In this document: positions 6,187 through 7,139 of the stretch, piece after piece
Position numbering within the stretch: position 1 is the first letter of the stretch
Layout of the letters: each line of letters starts with the position of its first letter
Assembly (NCBI GenBank): GCA_003577365.1
Contig: QEUY01000178.1
Coordinates: 1 to 7,139 of the forward strand
Direction: 5' to 3'
DNA: 7,139 nt
From: Chloroflexota bacterium
GTDB taxonomy: Bacteria > Chloroflexota > Anaerolineae > Caldilineales > Caldilineaceae
Made by a program: the position numbers and the translations under genes
The notes under the pieces: generated by a model
Seen by the model: the letters and a program-made list of their open reading frames with translations, nothing else
What the model was told of the DNA's origin: nothing
The model's database searches: none

Positions 6187-6942
6187 TCAGCTCAGATGCT
6201 GCGCCAAAAAGGCAAAGATCTTCTGCCACCCATCCACCGCCTGTTCTTGACGATAGGCAGGCCGGTCATAGTAGAAAAAGCCGTGCCCGGCGTTGGGATA
6301 CATATGGAACTCATAGCGTTTGCCATGCCGCTTGAGTTCGGCCTCATGCTGCGTCACCTGCGCCGGGGTGGGGCTGCGGTCTTCTTCGCCAAACAGCCCC
6401 AGCAGCGGGCAGGCGAGGTCGGCGGTATAGTCGATCGGCGCCACCGGCTGTTTGGGCGAAAGCTCCTCCGGCGACATCACCACGCGGCCCCCCCAGCAGT
6501 CCACTGCCGCGTCAAAGCCCGGCACGCGGCAGGCCGCCAGATAGGCATGGCGACCGCCCGAACAGGTGCCAAAGATGCCCACCTTGCCGTTGCTGTAGGG
6601 CTGGGTGCGCAGGAACTTGAGCGCCCCGGTCAGGTCGCCCATCACCTGGCCGTCGGGCACGCCCTTGTCGGCGCGCACCTTGGCCGCTACATCTTCGGGC
6701 GTGCCATGGCCGGCGCGAAAATAGAGGTTGGGCGAGAGCGCGGCATAGCCGTGATGGGCAAACTTGCGTGTCGCCTCACGATACCATTCATCCCAGCCGG
6801 GTGCATGATGCACCAGCACCATGCTGGGGAAAGGGCCGGGGCCAAGCGGGCGCGCAAAGTAGGCGTTGATCGCCTCGCCGCCCGCGCCTTGGATCATCGC
6901 CGTCTCAGCGATCATCCCTTCATACATGTCTGTCTGATACAT
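6187..6942 (-). CDS. Dienelactone hydrolase family protein
   Basis: A 251-residue alpha/beta hydrolase of the dienelactone hydrolase type, which opens lactone or ester bonds; the classical member acts on dienelactone in chlorocatechol breakdown. The expected triad is C127 in the nucleophile elbow GTCSGG, D188 in GLFGEEDRSPT and H220 in PNAGHGF. Other family marks are the VLVHHAPGWDEW segment (43-53, near the oxyanion hole) and the region around LYFRAGHGTPEDVA. The length is normal for the family, with no signal peptide, so the enzyme is cytosolic. The true substrate cannot be told from sequence; many members are general carboxylesterases, and no other aromatic-degradation gene is present here. 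The start MYQTDMYEGM at 6942 is chosen because an upstream ATG at 7035 would overlap the Rieske gene and add unlikely residues. It lies 46 bases after the Rieske stop and is probably co-transcribed with it. Confidence 0.93.
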   Translation of the reverse strand: MYQTDMYEGMIAETAMIQGAGGEAINAYFARPLGPGPFPSMVLVHHAPGWDEWYREATRKFAHHGYAALSPNLYFRAGHGTPEDVAAKVRADKGVPDGQVMGDLTGALKFLRTQPYSNGKVGIFGTCSGGRHAYLAACRVPGFDAAVDCWGGRVVMSPEELSPKQPVAPIDYTADLACPLLGLFGEEDRSPTPAQVTQHEAELKRHGKRYEFHMYPNAGHGFFYYDRPAYRQEQAVDGWQKIFAFLAQHLS

Positions 6943-6955
6943 GGCGCAGCCTGAT

Positions 6956-6963
6956 CTCCTTCT
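6956..6963 (-). promoter_or_regulatory. Ribosome binding site of the hydrolase, with long spacing
   Basis: Read on the minus strand this is AGAAGGAG, a strong match, but 13 bases before the ATG at 6942 instead of the usual 5-9. No other in-frame start codon is closer. It still supports a start near 6942 and lies after the Rieske stop. Confidence 0.6.
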
Positions 6964-6988
6964 ATGATGTTCGCGATTGCACTGGGCG

Positions 6989-7139
6989 CTATGAGCGGCC
7001 TGGCTCCTCAATTGGCTTGCCGTAGATAATTTCATTGCGCACCCAAATCATGGTTCCGCGCAGTTCAGCAGGCAGTTCGTCCAGATTGCGCGGCGCGGGG
7101 CCGGAGAGATATGCGCCATCGACGGCAAAGCGCGAACCG
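6989..7139 (-). CDS. Rieske [2Fe-2S] protein, C-terminal end only
   Basis: Only the last 49 residues are in the window; the gene runs off the right edge. The fragment opens with GSRF and continues with a VDGAYLSGPAPRNLDELP stretch. This is the usual continuation of the second Rieske cluster box (CPCHGSRF) followed by the Pro loop and GPAPR turn. The cluster ligands themselves lie outside. The end, with IWVRNEIIYGKPIEEPGRS, fits the final strands of quinol-oxidising Rieske subunits, which pass electrons from quinol to a cytochrome. A Rieske ferredoxin or other small Rieske protein is also possible. The gene lies upstream of the hydrolase gene on the same strand. I have no view of its own partners, such as a cytochrome b gene, which would lie to the right. 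Confidence 0.85.
   Translation of the reverse strand, partial: GSRFAVDGAYLSGPAPRNLDELPAELRGTMIWVRNEIIYGKPIEEPGRS

Noticed and set aside
6005..6229. Upstream extension of the small gene to an ATG at 6229
   Set aside because: It would run across the hairpins and 9-base repeats and into the hydrolase gene; the ATG at 6004 has a far better ribosome binding site and starts a conserved-looking N-terminus.
6943..7035. Upstream extension of the hydrolase to an ATG at 7035
   Set aside because: It overlaps the Rieske coding end and adds polar, His/Arg-rich residues not typical of the family.

Overview
The window is a GC-rich bacterial segment. It carries five complete protein genes and one gene cut at the right edge. 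I see no tRNA, rRNA, CRISPR array or insertion sequence. The best guess at the source is a Chloroflexota bacterium (Anaerolineae/Caldilineae-like). That rests on the large secreted subtilase, with its Trp-Asn-Ser repeat tail and a C-terminal end reading IYLPVLRQ, an ending I recall from exported proteins of that phylum. It is an inference from memory, not a database result.

Layout. On the minus strand, 60-2021 encodes a soluble hybrid sensor kinase (GAF, HisKA, HATPase, receiver). A strong Shine-Dalgarno sequence at the left edge suggests another gene follows it outside the window. A 258-base divergent spacer leads to a plus-strand gene (2280-5255) for an exported S8 serine protease of 991 residues. 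Its order is signal peptide, I9-like propeptide, two copies of an unassigned all-beta-looking domain, subtilisin domain, WNSVN repeats, Pro/Glu linker and a short C-terminal motif. A single-domain response regulator (5319-5714) follows on the same strand.

The right part is on the minus strand. It holds a 97-residue small protein of a conserved uncharacterised type (5711-6004) and a dienelactone-hydrolase-like enzyme (6187-6942). The last 49 residues of a Rieske iron-sulfur protein (6989-7139) lie upstream of the hydrolase and probably share its transcript. Between the small gene and the hydrolase gene, two adjacent hairpins and a 9-base repeat look like a non-coding intergenic repeat element.

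How the genes might work together. The kinase and the receiver-only protein flank the protease, so a signalling cassette around an exported protease is plausible. However, neither regulator has a DNA-binding output and no Hpt protein is visible, so the link rests on position only. The most interesting part of the window is the architecture of the protease, especially its duplicated domain and its tail. I did not find a clearly new multi-gene system.
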